From: Chlorops oryzae
Taxonomy: Eukaryota; Arthropoda; Insecta; Diptera; Chloropidae
Direction of reading: 5' to 3'
Assembly: GCA_020466095.1 (NCBI GenBank)
Contig: CM035808.1
Coordinates: forward strand, 79,560,994-79,624,993
DNA: 64,000 nucleotides
Below, piece after piece: positions 44,935 through 56,559 of this stretch. The position numbers and the translations under genes were made by a program. The notes beneath the pieces were generated by a model, which was given only the letters and a program-made list of their open reading frames with translations, made no database searches and was not told the DNA's origin. Position 1 is the first letter of the stretch. Each line of letters begins with the position of its first letter.

Positions 44935-45174
44935 TGTGGCAACACTGTCGTATTGACATTCCTTTTCTTTTCTCCGATAATCTCCGATTTTTTATCGAAT
45001 AAATTTGGACAGCTCTATCGCTCTCTTCTTCCGTCAAGCTGATCAACAACACGTTTGAATATTTTTGTTGAGTAATTTTAAGAATGAAATAATTAATAAA
45101 TTGTTGAAATATAATTCATTTAACGGCGTACAAATCATTTAGATAACTCTTCTACAGGTAGCATCTACGCCACA
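44935..45174 (+). repeat. 3' LTR of the complete gypsy
   Basis: Same 240-base sequence as the 5' LTR, preceded by the purine tract ttggagggggagtga. Followed by AACT. Confidence 0.93.
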
Positions 45175-45178
45175 AACT

Positions 45179-45544
45179 GATGAGTTTCTTCTTCAAGGCT
45201 TCATATTTGCAACCATCCGACGGTGGAGACTAGATTATGTCCACTACGAATTCTAAAGTGGCAGGATCTAGGTTGCAAAGTATGTGGTCGAACTTGGTGT
45301 CGCTTCGGGTAATCCTATTAACTCTGAATATGGTCTCAATTTGTGCGAACCAGAGGATAGAATTCCCTTTCCAAAATGGTGGTATTTTTAGGGCCGATAT
45401 CGAGGCATCTTCATGAGGACTGGTGTCTTGACACCTTGCAATATTAAGCGATGGAGCGTTTGGCTCCCGCGTTGGAGAGTTCTCGACTGGCATTATGAAT
45501 CCTGTCTTCCAAGGCTGAGTTGTTCGGTTGTTCGGTGTCACCAA
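45179..45544 (-). pseudogene. CsRn1-like gypsy gag N-terminus
   Basis: Minus-strand gag start of the element whose remainder lies at 28859-35334. It contains ISALKIPPFWKGNSILWFAQIE and SDTKFDHILCNLDPATLEFV, a capsid N-terminal pattern shared with its plus-strand relative. The gene was split by the plus-strand gypsy; AACT marks the site. Confidence 0.85.
45533..45542 (-). promoter_or_regulatory. Primer-binding site of the minus-strand gypsy
   Basis: TGGTGACACC on the minus strand directly after the LTR; one base from the site in the plus-strand relative. Confidence 0.65.
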
Positions 45545-45654
45545 TATTCCTTGCTGGTGAGGAATTTATTATAATTTTATTTATTAAGAAAACTATTTTT
45601 AAGAAAACTGCAATGCTTTGTTGATCACAAGTGGCAAGTGGAATGACTTCCACA
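45543..45654 (-). repeat. 5' LTR of the minus-strand gypsy, internally deleted
   Basis: Starts TGTGGAAGTCATTCC and matches the 3' LTR at 28667-28858 at both ends but lacks about 80 central bases, so it is only about 112 long. Confidence 0.8.
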
Positions 45655-47784
45655 CGATCTTAAATTTTTTGGTTGTGCTGAAAAAGAATTTATAATATGT
45701 CGAAATGAAGCTACGACCCTTAATTTACCCCCAACTCCGCATCCCTTTTACAAGCCACCCTAAAAAGGTGAAATTTCTCCAATATATACGAAATCGATAT
45801 ACGTGTCCCATAATACATTTTGGGTACGCTGAGCAAGAATATTGAGTCGAAATTAAGGTAGGACCCTTAATATTTCCGCAACACGCCTGATCAACTACCC
45901 CTCGGTACGGTAGAATTGCTACAATGCAGACCCAGGCGCGACTCTGCGCGCCGATTCTGACTCTATGATCCTACTCATTGATGAGACAACGGTCAAATGG
46001 GAAGGAATCGAGGTGGGACTGTCCTTGGAGGGTATTAAACTGCAGCCGAGTAGCCGTGCTCGACCAAGCTCAGGGGCAAGCAGACCGGTCAAAAACGAGG
46101 AAGGCATGAATGTATAGGGAACGAGCTCTAGAAATAAATAGGGAAACGCCCGTCCAAAACTTGTGTACTAAGTTAAACGAGTGCGATCCGATGACCTTAC
46201 ACGACACAGAAAAAAAAACCGATGACCTTACACGCCACAGAAAAAACAAAGTGGAACACAGTCCTTCGTCTAGTGAACAAAAATCAAAATTTTTATGGTC
46301 ACGAAATGTTAAAAATTCAGTATCATTGCACTATGGGTAAAAATAACACTTTTTCTACCCAAAAATCTATGTTTCTGAATACCGGGGTTTTCCAAGACGC
46401 TGATTACGATTATAAACTCTAAATTCCAAACTTTAAAATGGCGGACCTTCTTTTTTACACAAAATTAACCATTCTTTCCCAAAATTATCACACATCGGTT
46501 TTCGAGGGTGCTGATTACGATTATGAACTGGAAATTTCAAAATTTAAGTGGCGGATCCAATATGGCGGATCTTTTTTGCAAAAAAATATATTGATAAAAT
46601 CTGGTATCGTTATTTAAATATGAACTCTGTGAATTGTCTAAGATATATAAAAAAATTTTTTAAATAATGTTTTACATAAATCTTTCAAACGAAAACAAGT
46701 TAAAGCTCATATATGCTACATGCTATATAAACGCTATAGTATAAAACATTTCTCAAAACGCGCACATAGAGATTTGATAATTTTGGTGTTAATGTCAGGG
46801 ACAAAAAGGGGGTAGACGTACTTGTTGCTCCACAGTCGCGTTCCGGTTTAGCTTTTCGATGAAGATCGGAAGAAGTCGCTGGATTTCGCTGACACTGAGT
46901 GGATTGAAAGTTTATGTGTCGGATGGCACGACGAATCGCGGTTTTAATATAGACTTCTAATTGATAATGGACTTCTTGGCCCGCTTAAATTTAAGAACAA
47001 CAAAGTTATGCTTCAAAGAACGAAAAAAAAGGGGATTGCCTTCGTGGCGGTATACAATTGAATTCACTGGTGATTAAATAAAAAGGGAGTGCCTTCTTGG
47101 CGGAAACACGAGTTCAAAAATTTTTTTTTTTCTTTTTTTTTTCTCTTTTGTTTAAATTTATATTTTTTGATTTTGGTTCATTGGGGTTTGCGGACCGGAG
47201 ACGCGCGTGTCAATCACAACGATAAAAAACGAACTTACTCACTCTATCTCCTTCTCAGCGGGAAGGAAATTTGTGAGGAGCTAGCGCTGTAGAAAAATAA
47301 AAGTATTTGTTGGGATGATTCTTTCGCCGTGCATTAAAGGCTCGGCGAAAACGAACAAACTGACGCACCTGAATCAGCTCCTGAATCAAACAAATGATTC
47401 TTTGCACGAGAAATTATAATTAAAAAAGTTATTATTTTGTAAAACCAGAATTAGGTATTTTTCTTACATTTCTTTACATATGGTCGCCCCGAAGTTATCT
47501 TCACGTATCACAAAATTTTAAAAAAACGGGTTACGACCATTTTCTGGTGCATATTTTATACATCTATCGATGTGTTCAATCCTCAGATCCCTATCTGCCA
47601 TGGTTTTTGAGATATTGTGAAGCCATGTTATTGTATATGCACTTTTGCTAAAAATGTAACGGGTTATAATACCGTATGAGCCATAATTGTGCATATACAA
47701 CAAGAAATGTATGAAATATTCGGATAAAAAAAATTCAATTATCTTCACGTATTTGAAAAAATTTATTTGGAAGATTCCCAAATG
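45655..47784. other. Non-coding repeats, no gene recognised
   Basis: Contains a short duplicated word (cgatgaccttacacg, about 46188 and 46219), a twice-used phrase gctgattacgattat (46399, 46510) with nearby tggcggatc, and a repeated gccttcktggcgg (about 47038, 47090). These look like pieces of unidentified repeats. Short open frames here show no domain. Confidence 0.4.
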
Positions 47785-49084
47785 GGCTTTAAAAAACATC
47801 ACGGAACCATTGATGCTCTTCTACTATTAGACAGTTATATAACCAACGCGTTAGTTTCAAAAGGCTTCGTCACGCTATTAAGTGTTGACTTTACCAAGGC
47901 GTTTGATCGCATTGGATCACACTAAGTGCTTCAACAGTTGTTCGAATGGAACGTAGGCCCCAAAATATTCCATTTTGTAAAGAGCTTTCTCAACGATAGA
48001 CAATTCAAAGTTAACATCAACAACTCACTCTCTGCTATAAAACAGCTACAAAACGGAATCCCGGAACCGAAAACGGAAATTAAACACTGTCTATATGCTG
48101 ACGACGTGGTAATAGTTTGTTAAATTTCTGAACTAAAAGATGTAAACGATACACTTACCCATGTCCTCCATGATAAAGACAATTGGTCCAAGGTCTCAGG
48201 TGCCATGATCTCTTTTGGAAAAACTATAACTTTTCATTTCTGCCGAAAACATAACTGTGCTAATCTACAGTTATCGTTTGAAAACCACATGATCGAAAAC
48301 GTCACCGAACTCAAAATTCTTGGTATTATTTTCGACTCTAAATATAGGTTCAAACCGCACTGCTTATACATAAGAAGCAACTTATTAAAAAAACACTCAA
48401 TATTATTAAAATTCTAGCCTCCAAACACAGTTTAGTACACCCAAATTCTTTGTTATCGATTGTAAGAGCCCTATTAGTAACAAAAATAGATTATGCAAAA
48501 GAGACAATTTAAAATACATCACGAAATTAATCTGGAAAGACCATAGACTAGCCTGGAAATCCTACAAGCACCACTACAGCCTGATCAATCCAAAGATGCT
48601 GCCTCAGACTTACCCATCCTCTATCAGCTTCAACCATTTGCGTGCGTTTATACGCCTTCGTATTGGCCACATCAAGTTGACACATAACCATCTTCTCGAC
48701 AAAAACTCATCACCAAACTGTTATTTTTGCAACATCTCTCCAGCCTCAGTCACACACCTATTAAACACCTGTTCCCACTTTGATACAGCTCGACAGCCCA
48801 TCTTTAACAATACTCCTCCTACCGATTATCTGAAACAACCTTCTGTCAACAACATCATCTATAAATTTTTAACAAACTGCAACTTACTTAATTTAATTTA
48901 AATTAAAAACATTACATTGTAAAAAATTTTATTTCCACTTTGCACTTGTATAAATTCGCATTAATCCAAGCCAAATTGTAATATTCAGCAGGCCGATAGC
49001 CTCGGAAGCTAGCGCCTCCTACTTTTTTAAAGATTGCGCTTAATTTATTGAGGGGCAATACACAAATAATAATAATTATATTTG
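47785..49084 (+). pseudogene. I-clade LINE relic (RT and C-terminal zinc domain)
   Basis: RT motifs are MGFKKHHGTIDALLLLDSYI, SVDFTKAFDRIGSH, QLQNGIPE and CLYADDVVIV (Y-A-D-D). The GSPLS-type segment between the last two is deleted. Stops occur after GSH (47923) and at 48121. The C-terminal part has LRIGHIKLTHNHLL and a C-x2-C ... H ... C zinc motif (CYFCNISPASVTHLLNTC), which I associate with I-factor-like LINEs. The 3' end at 49084 is an aataataataat stretch, matching the TAA-repeat tail of I factors. Confidence 0.8.
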
Positions 49085-49185
49085 GCAGAATTAAAAAAAG
49101 AAATTATCTTATTACTACTATTAAAATATGCATTCCGATTTCGCCATATATCTCAAAAATATTTTCGGATGTAGCCTGTTAAGAC

Positions 49186-49705
49186 ACCTGCACACGAGCG
49201 GTTGTTCGCGGCGCGTTGCGGCGCGTTTCAAAGAACACAGAAATGAATGGAAACCTTCACAGGAGCGTGCGTTGAGCGTTGACTAGCGGCAAATTTTAGC
49301 CGCACGCGGAAACGCTGCGGTTTTGCATTGTTGAAGTATTAGTTGTATGTATTCGTGGATGTAAAAAATTCAAAATATCGCGACAAACCTTTTAAAAGGA
49401 CCGCTTGCGGGAAGATGGACGCTATTTTGGACGAAAAAATATTTCATTCGATTTAAACCCTCTATCATAATATATGAAATAAGCGTAAAAATTGTTTTTT
49501 CGTGTCCGAGGGTTTTATTAACTCTTTTCTGTATGAAATATTGAAAAATTATTACATTTGTTTCGCTATAAATAGGTTTGTTAATCCTTTATTGCTGTTT
49601 CCATGGTTGAATCGATACTGAAACTACTACGCGCCGCTTCGTGTGAAGAGTAGCTATTTTTATCATTCGCGGCGCCGATCGCAGACTTTCCGCTCGTGTG
49701 CAGGT
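49186..49705. mobile_element. MITE with ACCTGCACACGAGCGG ends
   Basis: Perfect 16-base inverted ends enclose 520 bases. GC-rich words (gcggcgcg) lie next to both ends and the interior is AT-rich. No clear target duplication was found, so the superfamily is unknown. Confidence 0.6.
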
Positions 49706-51961
49706 ACTCCAAGAGGTATTTTATTTTTATTTTTAATAATTATTTGTAATTGAAAAAAATGGAGTAAAGTTTTTTGGATAATGTTTTTTATTCTTGTCTA
49801 TGAAGATGTTGTAGAAATGAAATATCTATAATTTGGACGTTATTTTTACACGGAAAAAAAATTTACGAGCTTTTCTATTAATACTAGCCATTACAGAGAT
49901 TACAGTACTTTCATTTACTCGTTCGTACATCTTTCGCCAAATAACTTTAAAGTTTTCAATCTTTTTGCTGCTTCTATGTGCATTCTTCAGGTTTCTTTTC
50001 ATAAAGGCCCAATATCTAGCTTATTTAAGTTACCGATAACATTTGGGATTTTTAAACAAAAGTAATGCAGTTTGGATGGGTTGTTATGTACTTTATTCGT
50101 TATGAGAAGAAATTTTAGTGGGCTCTTCTAGTTGACAAATAATTCAATTGGTATGATGTAATAGCCAACTTAAATTCAAGTCAGCGAAATATGGTGAAAA
50201 TCTTTCTTCTGAGAATTTCAAATAGTGTCATGTTGTGGACAATCAAGTGGGCTTAAGCATTATTCATGTTTATATGACATAAAATATTAATCCTAATTTT
50301 GGTGAATTTTTTAAAATTGCCCAAATGCACAGGAAACCCAATATGCAAAATCTGAATCATGCGCTGCTCTGATTGGCTAATGGATCAGCCGCGACCACGG
50401 CTGCCACTTTTGGTACTTTTGTACCAAAATTTGTACTTTTTTTTGTATTTGGTACATTGGTACCTAACTCGTAGATTTGGTACATTTTTCAGGTGGTTGC
50501 GAATGAATTGTAAAACAATGGCTGAGATGACAGTTATTAAATGTTTATAGAGCTACAGCCGTGGTTATGATAACAGTTTTCAGATTTTGCAACAGTGACT
50601 TAAATGACAGTTTGAGTCAAAATGTCTCTAAGCATATATATTAACATATATATGGTTTTGGTACCCTTTTTTTTATGGGCTTGGTACAAAAAAACTTGAG
50701 GTGAGTGGCAGCCATGGCCACGATGGCGGCAGATCGGCTGGTTAAAGTTTTCGGCTAAGAAGGGTTGCAATAAAATGTTGCAAGAAATTTTAGTACAGGG
50801 TTGCATTTATAGTTCATAAAAGCTTTTATACTTGAAAGCTTTTTGTAAAAAACACATGGTTACATGTGGACTGAACTATTTGTTTAAAAACGGCGCCGAA
50901 CATGCGGTATTTGCCAATTTCCAAGCATCATGTATTCGTCCGATTATTCGTTTATGTTCCATTCCCTATGCAAATCACACGTAGAATCATTGTTTCGGAA
51001 AACAAATTTTTGATATAAAAAACAATGCGAAGGAATGAGACAGTTTTTTTCTTGAATGTTACGGCAACATTTCAGACTTCCTTTCTTTCCCATATAATCA
51101 ATTTAGTTTTGAGCAAATGTTTCCGAAAAATTGTTTCTACGTGTGACCGAGTACATTCGAAACTCGCTGGTCACACATTCATGAAACATGTTCTAAAACA
51201 TTTGATTCGTTGGTAAGGGAGGTAAGCGGCAAAGAGAGGGGTCTTGACCGGCGACTTGCTTAGACAGCTTTCACATGTACCGAATTCTTTCGGACGATAT
51301 TCGGTACATGAAAAAGCTGACTTGTATCCATGCTTTTCTCACATCTCTACTAACGCTAAACGTGTAAAAAATGACTAAAATTTTTTAGGAGATTTTAGTT
51401 TGAAATTGCAGGATTTTGGGGTTTTTTAATTTTTATTTGGGGGGAAAAAATTTATGAGTTGGCATCACTGCTATTGCTAACGTTTATTTCTTGATAAGTT
51501 ACTTTTGAAGGAAGACGTTCACTTTTTCCTGCAATTTTGACCACCAAAATAGTTTTTGCCGCCAGAAATCTTTTTTCGTACTACTTTTGTAAGTATCTAA
51601 GCAACGCCTCTGGATATTCCAAAGTGTCCGTTCCAACATTGTCCCAAAATAAACGGAGACAGAAAACCCGAGACACGTGAAGGACACACATGAGAGTGAT
51701 GAAGACGAAAGATATTGCATCTCCGTCACTCTCATGTGTTTCCTTCCGATGTCTCGCGTTTTGTGTCCCTGTATAAACCGAAACATTATCTTTGTTAAAG
51801 CTGTAATAGCACAATAGCAGCCCATTGTGAGCCACGGGCCTAGACCATATAGTACATGGACTTCAACAAGACAAGCATTTTGCGTGCAGTGATGACGTCA
51901 CATGGTGAGATTCTGTAAGCAAATATCCAATCGCGCTGCTACTGCGCTTTTACTACACACT

Positions 51962-52533
51962 CCCAGCAAACATCAAAACGATAGAAATATGCCAGTTTAT
52001 GATTTTTATTTAATGATGAAACTAGTGATGTCACGAACGTCAAATTGTAGCATTCGCGAATGCGAATGTTTTCTCATATTCGCGAATGCAAATATTCCGT
52101 TTTTAAACCTACATCTCGAATTTGGCAACTGACAAGCCCAAAATCACCAAAATCAATTCATTGATTCATTAGTACACTAACTTTTGAAAAATAATACATT
52201 TTTATCTTAAGAAATTACGCGTTTTGTTTTTAAACTTGAAAATTTTTATTTCGTTACATGAATATTGGCGGTGACTATATCAAAGCGCCGCATATATTTA
52301 AACAATTTTTAAGGATTTTGGTTCCATATTCAGCAAAAACTTTTAAGGATCGATTAAAGATTATATTTCAAATGCGAATGCAAATATTCGTTACATCACT
52401 AGAGGAAACTTTAGGAACGAAAACGAACTCGTTGTGGTTTTTCAAGCGATTGTAATTTACAATACTTTTATCAGTTTTTTTTGAAGAACTGATATTGTTA
52501 ACGAAATCGAAAACGAGCTTTTTGTTTGCTGGG
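51962..52533. mobile_element. CCCAGCAAAC-ended MITE in the fold-back spacer
   Basis: Ends CCCAGCAAACAT and inverted CCCAGCAAACAAAAAG. TA follows on the right only. Removing the hAT-type MITE inside leaves about 185 bases. Possibly the same family as 24388-25016. Confidence 0.45.
52023..52401. mobile_element. hAT-type MITE
   Basis: Ends TAGTGATGTCACGAA and inverted TAGTGATGTAACGAA are flanked by GATGAAAC and GAGGAAAC (52015-52022, 52402-52409), 7 of 8 matching. Subterminal cattcgcgaatgcgaat words are palindromic. 379 bases, non-coding. Confidence 0.8.
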
Positions 52534-54444
52534 TAGCTCACCTGTGACGTATCATCATTGCACGCTTGCTTTTGCTGAGGAGTAGTAGCAGTCCTTGTAC
52601 TATATGGTCTAGGCCCGTGGCTCACAATGGGCTGCTATTGTGCTATTACAGCTTTAACAAAGATAATGTTTCGGTTTATACAGGGACACAAAACGCGAGA
52701 CATCGGAAGGAAACACATGAGAGTGACGGAGATGCAATATCTTTCGTCTTCATCACTCTCATGTGTGTCCTTCACGTGTCTCGGGTTTTCTGTCTCCGTT
52801 TATTTTGGGACAATGTTGGAACGGACACTTTGGAATATCCAGAGGCGTTGCTTAGATACTTACAAAAGTAGTACGAAAAAAGATTTCTGGCGGCAAAAAC
52901 TATTTTGGTGGTCAAAATTGCAGGAAAAAGTGAACGTCTTCCTTCAAAAGTAACTTATCAAGAAATAAACGTTAGCAATAGCAGTGATGTCAACTCATAA
53001 ATTTTTTTCCCCCCAAATAAAAATTAAAAAACCCCAAAATCCTGCAATTTCAAACTAAAATCTCCTAAAAAATTTTAGTCATTTTTTACACGTTTAGCGT
53101 TAGTAGAGATGTGAGAAAAGCATGGATACAAGTCAGCTTTTTCATGTACCAAATATCGTCCGAAAGAATTCGGTACATGTGAAAGCTGTTTAAGCAAGTC
53201 GCCGTTCAAGACCCCTCTCTTTGCCGCTTACCTCCCTTACCAACGAATCAAATGTTTTAGAACGTGTTTCATGAATGTGTGACCAGCGAGTTTCGAATGT
53301 ACTCGGTCACACGTAGAAACAATTTTTCGGAAACATTTGCTCAAAACTAAATTGATTATATGGGAAAGAAAGGAAGTCTGAAATGTTGCCGTAACATTCA
53401 AGAAAAAAACTGTCTCTTTCCTTCGCATTGTTTTTTATATCAAAAATTTGTTTTCCGAAACAATGATTCTACGTGTGATTTGCATAGGGAATGGAACATA
53501 AACGAATAATCGGACGAATACATGATGCTTGGAAATTGGCAAATACCGCATGTTCGGCGCCGTTTTTAAACAAATAGTTCAGTCCACATGTAACCATGTG
53601 TTTTTTACAAAAAGCTTTCAAGTATAAAAGCTTTTATGAACTATAAATGCAACCCTGTACTAAAATTTCTTGCAACATTTTATTGCAACCCTTCTTAGCC
53701 GAAAACTTTAACCAGCCGATCTGCCGCCATCGTGGCCATGGCTGCCACTCACCTCAAGTTTTTTTGTACCAAGCCCATAAAAAAAAGGGTACCAAAACCA
53801 TATATATGTTAATATATATGCTTAGAGACATTTTGACTCAAACTGTCATTTAAGTCACTGTTGCAAAATCTGAAAACTGTTATCATAACCACGGCTGTAG
53901 CTCTATAAACATTTAATAACTGTCATCTCAGCCATTGTTTTACAATTCATTCGCAACCACCTGAAAAATGTACCAAATCTACGAGTTAGGTACCAATGTA
54001 CCAAATACAAAAAAAAGTACAAATTTTGGTACAAAAGTACCAAAAGTCGCAGCCGTGGTCGCGGCTGATCCATTAGCCAATCAGAGCAGCGCATGATTCA
54101 GATTTTGCATATTGGGTTTCCTGTGCATTTGGGCAATTTTAAAAAATTCACCAAAATTAGGATTAATATTTTATGTCATATAAACATGAATAATGCTTAA
54201 GCCCACTTGATTGTCCACAACATGACACTATTTGAAATTCTCAGAAGAAAGATTTTCACCATATTTCGCTGACTTGAATTTAAGTTGGCTATTACATCAT
54301 ACCAATTGAATTATTTGTCAACTAGAAGAGCCCACTAAAATTTCTTCTCATAACGAATAAAGTACATAACAACCCATCCAAACTGCATTACTTTTGTTTA
54401 AAAATCCCAAATGTTATCGGTAACTTAAATAAGCTCCAATATCT

Positions 54445-55331
54445 TTCGATAGGACGAAGCTCTGGGCAATTGGGAGGAAATGCCTCTTTAGGTACCACTG
54501 TGACCTTATTAACTTCATACCAGCCATAGTTTTGTTTGAGTAGTGACATGTTGCTAAATCTGGCCAAAATACTACAGAATCTTGGTGTTGACGAATAAAA
54601 GGCAGTAAACGTCGCTGTAGACACTCTTCTATGTATACAGTGGAGTTAATTGTCGAATTTGTTATGAGTTCTTTACTATTTACACCATGTATCGCTTCGC
54701 AAATTTTGAATGTTTGCTCGATGTATATTTTGTTGACACTCCACTCCTTCGATTTGCAGTATAATGTTCACGTCCAGGTAACTGGTTGAAATCCGCTTTG
54801 AAATAAGTGTCGTCATCCATAGTCACGCATTTAAATTTTGTCAGGTAGTTCTTATAAAATTTTCTTGCCCTATTTTTAGCGACGGTGTTTTTTTCCTCGG
54901 AGCGAACAGGTACTTTTTGAGCTTTATAGCTTCTTACGTTATAAAATTTCTTAACCCTCTGAACAGTTGCTGGTGATGTTCCAGTTTTTTTGCCCATATC
55001 TCGCACAAAGGTGTTAGGATTTCGATGAAATTTAGCCTTTATCTGTTGTGATAATTTCGCATTTGCAAAACCCTTTTGCTCCCTGAACCGGACATCCTGA
55101 TAGTGGCCCGACATTCGTTGTATCGTTTGGTGACATTTCCAATGGTATTTCGGTGCACTCCGCACTCTTAAGCGATTTTCTTTGAAATGCTTGTGGGTTT
55201 TCCAAATATTTGGAAATAATTTCGTTGCGGGTTTTTTGTTGTTTGGATGAGATATTTTCACTTTGGTAGCTTGGTAAAAACTGAAAGTAGTTTCCGTAAT
55301 CTCTACAATTTATCCTTTTTAAGGGTACCAA
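54445..55331 (-). pseudogene. DD37E transposase, N-terminal and catalytic part
   Basis: Contains VRDMGKKTGTSPATVQRVKK (helix-turn-helix), VTMDDDTYFKADFNQLPG (first Asp) and, after frameshifts near 54680, a stretch leading to GWYEVNKVTVVPK and FPPNCPELRPIERYW with the third catalytic Glu. The fold-back interrupts immediately after this motif. It is more decayed than the copy at 18397. Confidence 0.85.
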
Positions 55332-55535
55332 TCTTTAAGGTTTCCTGTTTTTGGTTTTGAATTTACGCCTAAACACAAATGCACAAATTTTTTCTGTAAC
55401 AGTCCTTATTTTTAGATAGATTTTTAATTAAGGTATTGTCATACAAAAGGTCTTAATTCGACTATCGGTAAATGTCCTTGCTCGTCTCCGATAGAAAATT
55501 TACTTCTTCATCTTGTGTTTCTTGTTCTACATGAC

Positions 55536-55887
55536 CAGGGCTGGGCGCAATACAGAAGCAAATATTATATAACCTGATGAACATGTAGTGGTGCAACAAC
55601 TTCATAAAATACAAATTCGCTCTTCATTTTGCGAAGACGAGCGACATAGGTCTTACCTCCAGAAGCATTCATGCCAAACTAAACTCACAAAGCATTATTT
55701 TAACGAAAATAGCTCTCTGCTTTGCAATAAAAATCTCTTGTTCGCATAAATTTTTTGACAGACGTCTTGCTTCGTTCGCTTCTTGACAACAACTAAATTC
55801 GTTTCGCGTGCGCTCTTTATATATGTACACGCGAGCAACGAATTTTTGCTCTCACTTGCACATTTCTTGCTCGCGTGCCCAGCTCTG
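55536..55887. mobile_element. hAT-type MITE, perfect TSD
   Basis: Ends CAGGGCTGGGCGC and inverted CAGAGCTGGGCACGCGAGC are flanked by TACATGAC on both sides (55528-55535, 55888-55895). 352 bases without coding potential. Confidence 0.88.
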
Positions 55888-56014
55888 TACATGACCTATT
55901 TCCAAGGGTTACAATTGCTTTGATTGTCCTGAAAGATTCGAATGTCTTGGTCTGTATTGGTCTGAGTTATTGATTTATTTATTTGTTAGTTTATAGGCAC
56001 AATATAAAATATTA

Positions 56015-56544
56015 TTAGGTGTAGTAAAAAGAAATCCATTATTTTTGCATTAAATTGAGGGCTTTATTTAAGATAGTTAGAATGACCCGATTTAGGTCAA
56101 ATATGCGCCGTTTTGTTCGATAACTTGTTGCCATTTTAAAGGTAATTTCATTTTCGACAATTGGCCTTCCAGTGCGTGGTGCATCCTTGACATCGAAGTT
56201 ACCGGAACGGAATCGACGAAACCAAAATTGCGCATGATTGGCTGTTACAGTATCAGGTCCATAAACGCTATTCACATTTTCAGCCGCCTGGCTTGCGTTT
56301 TCTCCCTTATCGAAGAAAAACTGTAAAATGTAGCGAATTTTCTCTTTGCTGATGTCCATCTTTGACAAGCTCTTAAACAAAACTGAATCAATCAATCAAA
56401 AAAGTGTCAGAAAAGCTTTTTTAGTAGGAACTGTCATCTTTCTAATGCCCCCTAGCGGAACACGATCGGCCTTATACAACGCGAGATGCAGATAAATAAC
56501 GCCATCTATTGGAAAAATAATGGATTTCTTTTTACTACACCTAA
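56015..56544 (-). mobile_element. Internally deleted mariner (MITE-like)
   Basis: Both ends match the mariner at 14813 (TTAGGTGTAGTAAAAAGAAA) and TA flanks are present (56013-56014, 56545-56546). Only 530 bases remain. The frame 56039-56395 keeps the N-terminal DNA-binding domain to GRPIVEN and then jumps to the transposase 3' end. No catalytic residue survives. Confidence 0.93.
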
Positions 56545-56559
56545 TATGTCTATTAAGGA

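Larger units (their letters stand above)
40545..45174 (+). mobile_element. Complete CsRn1-like Ty3/gypsy retrotransposon
   Basis: A 4630-base element with 240-base LTRs that look identical by eye, 4-bp target duplication AACT (40541-40544, 45175-45178), primer-binding site, gag, frameshift signal, open pol and purine tract. It has no envelope gene. It is inserted in the gag of the minus-strand relative. Identical LTRs indicate a very recent insertion. Confidence 0.95.
50018..54435. mobile_element. 4.4-kb fold-back element with about 1.9-kb arms and 9-bp TSD
   Basis: Left arm 50018 to about 51905 and right arm about 52548 to 54435 are nearly identical inverted copies with few base differences. 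Termini read AGCTTATTTAAGTTACCG. The 9-base direct repeat CCAATATCT lies at 50009-50017 and 54436-54444 and is the duplicated AGATATTGG of the DD37E transposase. Nine-base duplications with long arms suggest a Mutator-like or FB-type fold-back. The arms carry smaller hairpins but no recognisable transposase. Confidence 0.9.
49790..55406 (-). mobile_element. Second DD37E Tc1-like element, split by a fold-back
   Basis: The 5' end on the minus strand is AGGACTGTTACAGAAAAAAT (ending at 55406, TA following), like the terminus of the copy at 17467. Transposase sequence runs 55331 to 54445 and resumes at 50017 to about 49830. The other end near 49.75 kb is not recognisable. The C-terminal half reads YWAFMKRNLKN and VIWRKMYERVNES, parallel to the better copy. 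Confidence 0.8.

Noticed and set aside
46188..46260. Possible CRISPR-like direct repeats
   Set aside because: Only two short imperfect copies in a eukaryotic transposon-rich setting.
47518..47802. 94-residue minus frame before the I-like LINE
   Set aside because: No recognised domain and it overlaps the LINE start on the other strand.
51499..52953. Matching 108-residue frames on opposite strands
   Set aside because: They are mirror copies in the two fold-back arms, with no domain and no support beyond being open.
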